Source of the DNA: SM23-73-3 sp964580215
GTDB taxonomy: Bacteria > Zixibacteria > MSB-5A5 > SM1-73
Reading direction: 5' to 3'
DNA length: 64,000 nt
Assembly (NCBI GenBank): GCA_964580215.1
Contig: CAZOJT010000010.1
Location: 1-64,000, forward strand
Shown: in pieces, positions 63,082 to 64,000 of the stretch
Position numbering within the stretch: position 1 is the stretch's first letter
Layout: the number at the start of each line of letters is the position of its first letter
Notes under the pieces: model-generated
What the model was told of the DNA's origin: nothing
Databases searched by the model: none
The model's input: the letters and a program-made list of their open reading frames with translations, nothing else
Position numbers and translations under genes: made by a program

Positions 63082-64000
63082 ATGAAAAGCTACCAGATTA
63101 GAGAAAAATTCTTGAAATTCTTCGAACAAAGGAATCATAAGATCTATCCCAGCTCATCTCTAATCCCCAAGGATGATCCCACCCTTCTTTTTGCCAATGC
63201 AGGGATGAATCAATTCAAAGATATTATCCTGGGGAAAAAGAAAGCAGAGCACAAAAGGGCGGTTTCCTGTCAAAAGTGCATCCGGGTTTCGGGAAAACAC
63301 AACGATCTGGAAGAGGTGGGGAAGGATACCTCTCATCACACCTTTTTTGAGATGCTGGGAAACTGGTCTTTTGGTGACTACTTTAAAAAAGAGGCGATAA
63401 TCTATGCCTGGGAGTTTTTGACTGAAGTATGTGGACTCCCCAAAGACAAATTGTGGGCTACTGTATTTCGAGATGATGATGAATCGGAAAAACTGTGGTA
63501 TGAGTGCACGGACATTAAAAAGGGAAGGGTCTTAAGATTCGACAAGAAAGAGAATTTCTGGGAGATGGGAGAGGTGGGTCCATGTGGTCCCTGCTCGGAA
63601 ATTCATTACGACAAAGGGGAGAAATACAAATGTGATCGTCCTGATTGCGGGGTTAACTGCCCCTGTGGCAGGTTCGTGGAGGTGTGGAATTTAGTATTCA
63701 TGCAGTTTAATCGGGATGAGAAAGGAAATCTTTCTGATCTGCCCGCCAAAGTAGTCGATACCGGCATGGGTTTCGAACGGCTGACCGCCATCATGCAGAA
63801 TGTGGATTCCAACTATGACACTGATCTTTTCCGCCCCCTGTTCAAAGAGATTGAGAAGATGTCCTCACTGTCGTATAAAGACTTAGATCACCAGGAGCCC
63901 CTCGGGACTACTCCTCGGGACGAGTCCTTTCGAGTGATCGCCGATCACATTCGGGCTCTATCTTTTGCCATAGCTGACGGAGCGATACCTTCCAACGAGG
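63082..64000 (+). CDS. alaS: Alanyl-tRNA synthetase, 5' part (runs off the window)
   Basis: The gene starts at ATG 63082 and stays open to the window end (about 306 codons seen of a usual 850-880). The N-terminal class II synthetase domain is clear: MKSYQIREKFLKFFEQRNHK, LIPKDDPTLLFANAGMNQFK, HTFFEMLGNWSFGDYFKKEAI, and WEMGEVGPCGPCSEIHYD. A Cys-rich insert follows (KCDRPDCGVNCPCGRFVEVW), as in many non-proteobacterial AlaRS. The gene attaches alanine to tRNA-Ala. recA-recX-alaS is a common neighbourhood, here interrupted by the TcmP pair and trmO. Confidence 0.95.
   Translation, partial: MKSYQIREKFLKFFEQRNHKIYPSSSLIPKDDPTLLFANAGMNQFKDIILGKKKAEHKRAVSCQKCIRVSGKHNDLEEVGKDTSHHTFFEMLGNWSFGDYFKKEAIIYAWEFLTEVCGLPKDKLWATVFRDDDESEKLWYECTDIKKGRVLRFDKKENFWEMGEVGPCGPCSEIHYDKGEKYKCDRPDCGVNCPCGRFVEVWNLVFMQFNRDEKGNLSDLPAKVVDTGMGFERLTAIMQNVDSNYDTDLFRPLFKEIEKMSSLSYKDLDHQEPLGTTPRDESFRVIADHIRALSFAIADGAIPSNE

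Overview
The window looks like a diderm bacterium from the FCB side of the tree, most like candidate phyla such as Zixibacteria. This is an inference. It rests on three secreted proteins ending in doubled dockerin repeats of the IDLGD..LINYLYKGGP type, a DUF5683-type membrane protein, LptD (hence an LPS outer membrane), a DapL-like aminotransferase, and intergenic DNA packed with many families of short palindromes. One 100-base run of N (33753-33852) marks a scaffold gap.

Layout. 1-6.5 kb: two large secreted dockerin proteins on the minus strand, separated by repeat-rich DNA. 7.3-8.6 kb: the tRNA methylthiotransferase gene mtaB. 8.9-10.9 kb: two unrecognised genes, the first broken by one extra base in a G8 run. 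11.1-17.7 kb: a DapL-like aminotransferase, a lipoprotein, a tandem pair of zinc-ribbon/DUF2007 genes, then a HEAT-repeat protein and an HD-GYP protein that seem to share an N-terminal domain. 17.8-27 kb: DUF5683 protein, sirtuin, PflA-like radical SAM protein, TPR/TonB lipoprotein, pyrK, pyrD, and a winged-helix-like protein. 27-33.6 kb: lptD, a galT-like gene, ruvX and mltG. 33.6-34.3 kb: an initiator tRNA gene inside an array of partial copies. 34.4-43.1 kb: signal transduction (REC-GAF-PAS protein, NtrC-type regulator, WYL-type regulator, large MEDS/PAS hybrid histidine kinase). 44-47.2 kb: a minus-strand yggS-yggT-divIVA-PNP run followed by a DUF433/DUF5615 toxin-antitoxin-like pair that sits between two copies of the PNP gene's 3' end. 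47.7-51.5 kb: a paired M16 peptidase operon. 52-54.4 kb: two more secreted proteins, one with a dockerin. 55-64 kb: pgsA, pgpA, cinA, thpR, recA, recX, a TcmP/radical SAM pair, trmO and the start of alaS.

The most unusual material is in the non-coding DNA. Around 34 kb, the intact tRNA-fMet(CAT) gene is flanked by copies whose anticodon arm is replaced by a palindrome of the CCCGCC-NNN-GGCGGG family that is scattered over the window. In two of them the replacement is 17 nt, exactly the size of a normal anticodon arm. Other dispersed repeats show the same pattern: conserved flanks around an exchanged inner hairpin. Two miniature elements with terminal inverted repeats (one with a 7-bp target duplication) and a toxin-antitoxin pair flanked by a duplicated gene end add to a picture of active remodelling by small elements. 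The clearest candidate for an uncharacterised protein system is the TcmP plus three-Cys radical SAM pair lying within the recA-recX-alaS neighbourhood.

All calls come from reading the sequence by eye. No database or folding program was run, and domain boundaries are approximate.
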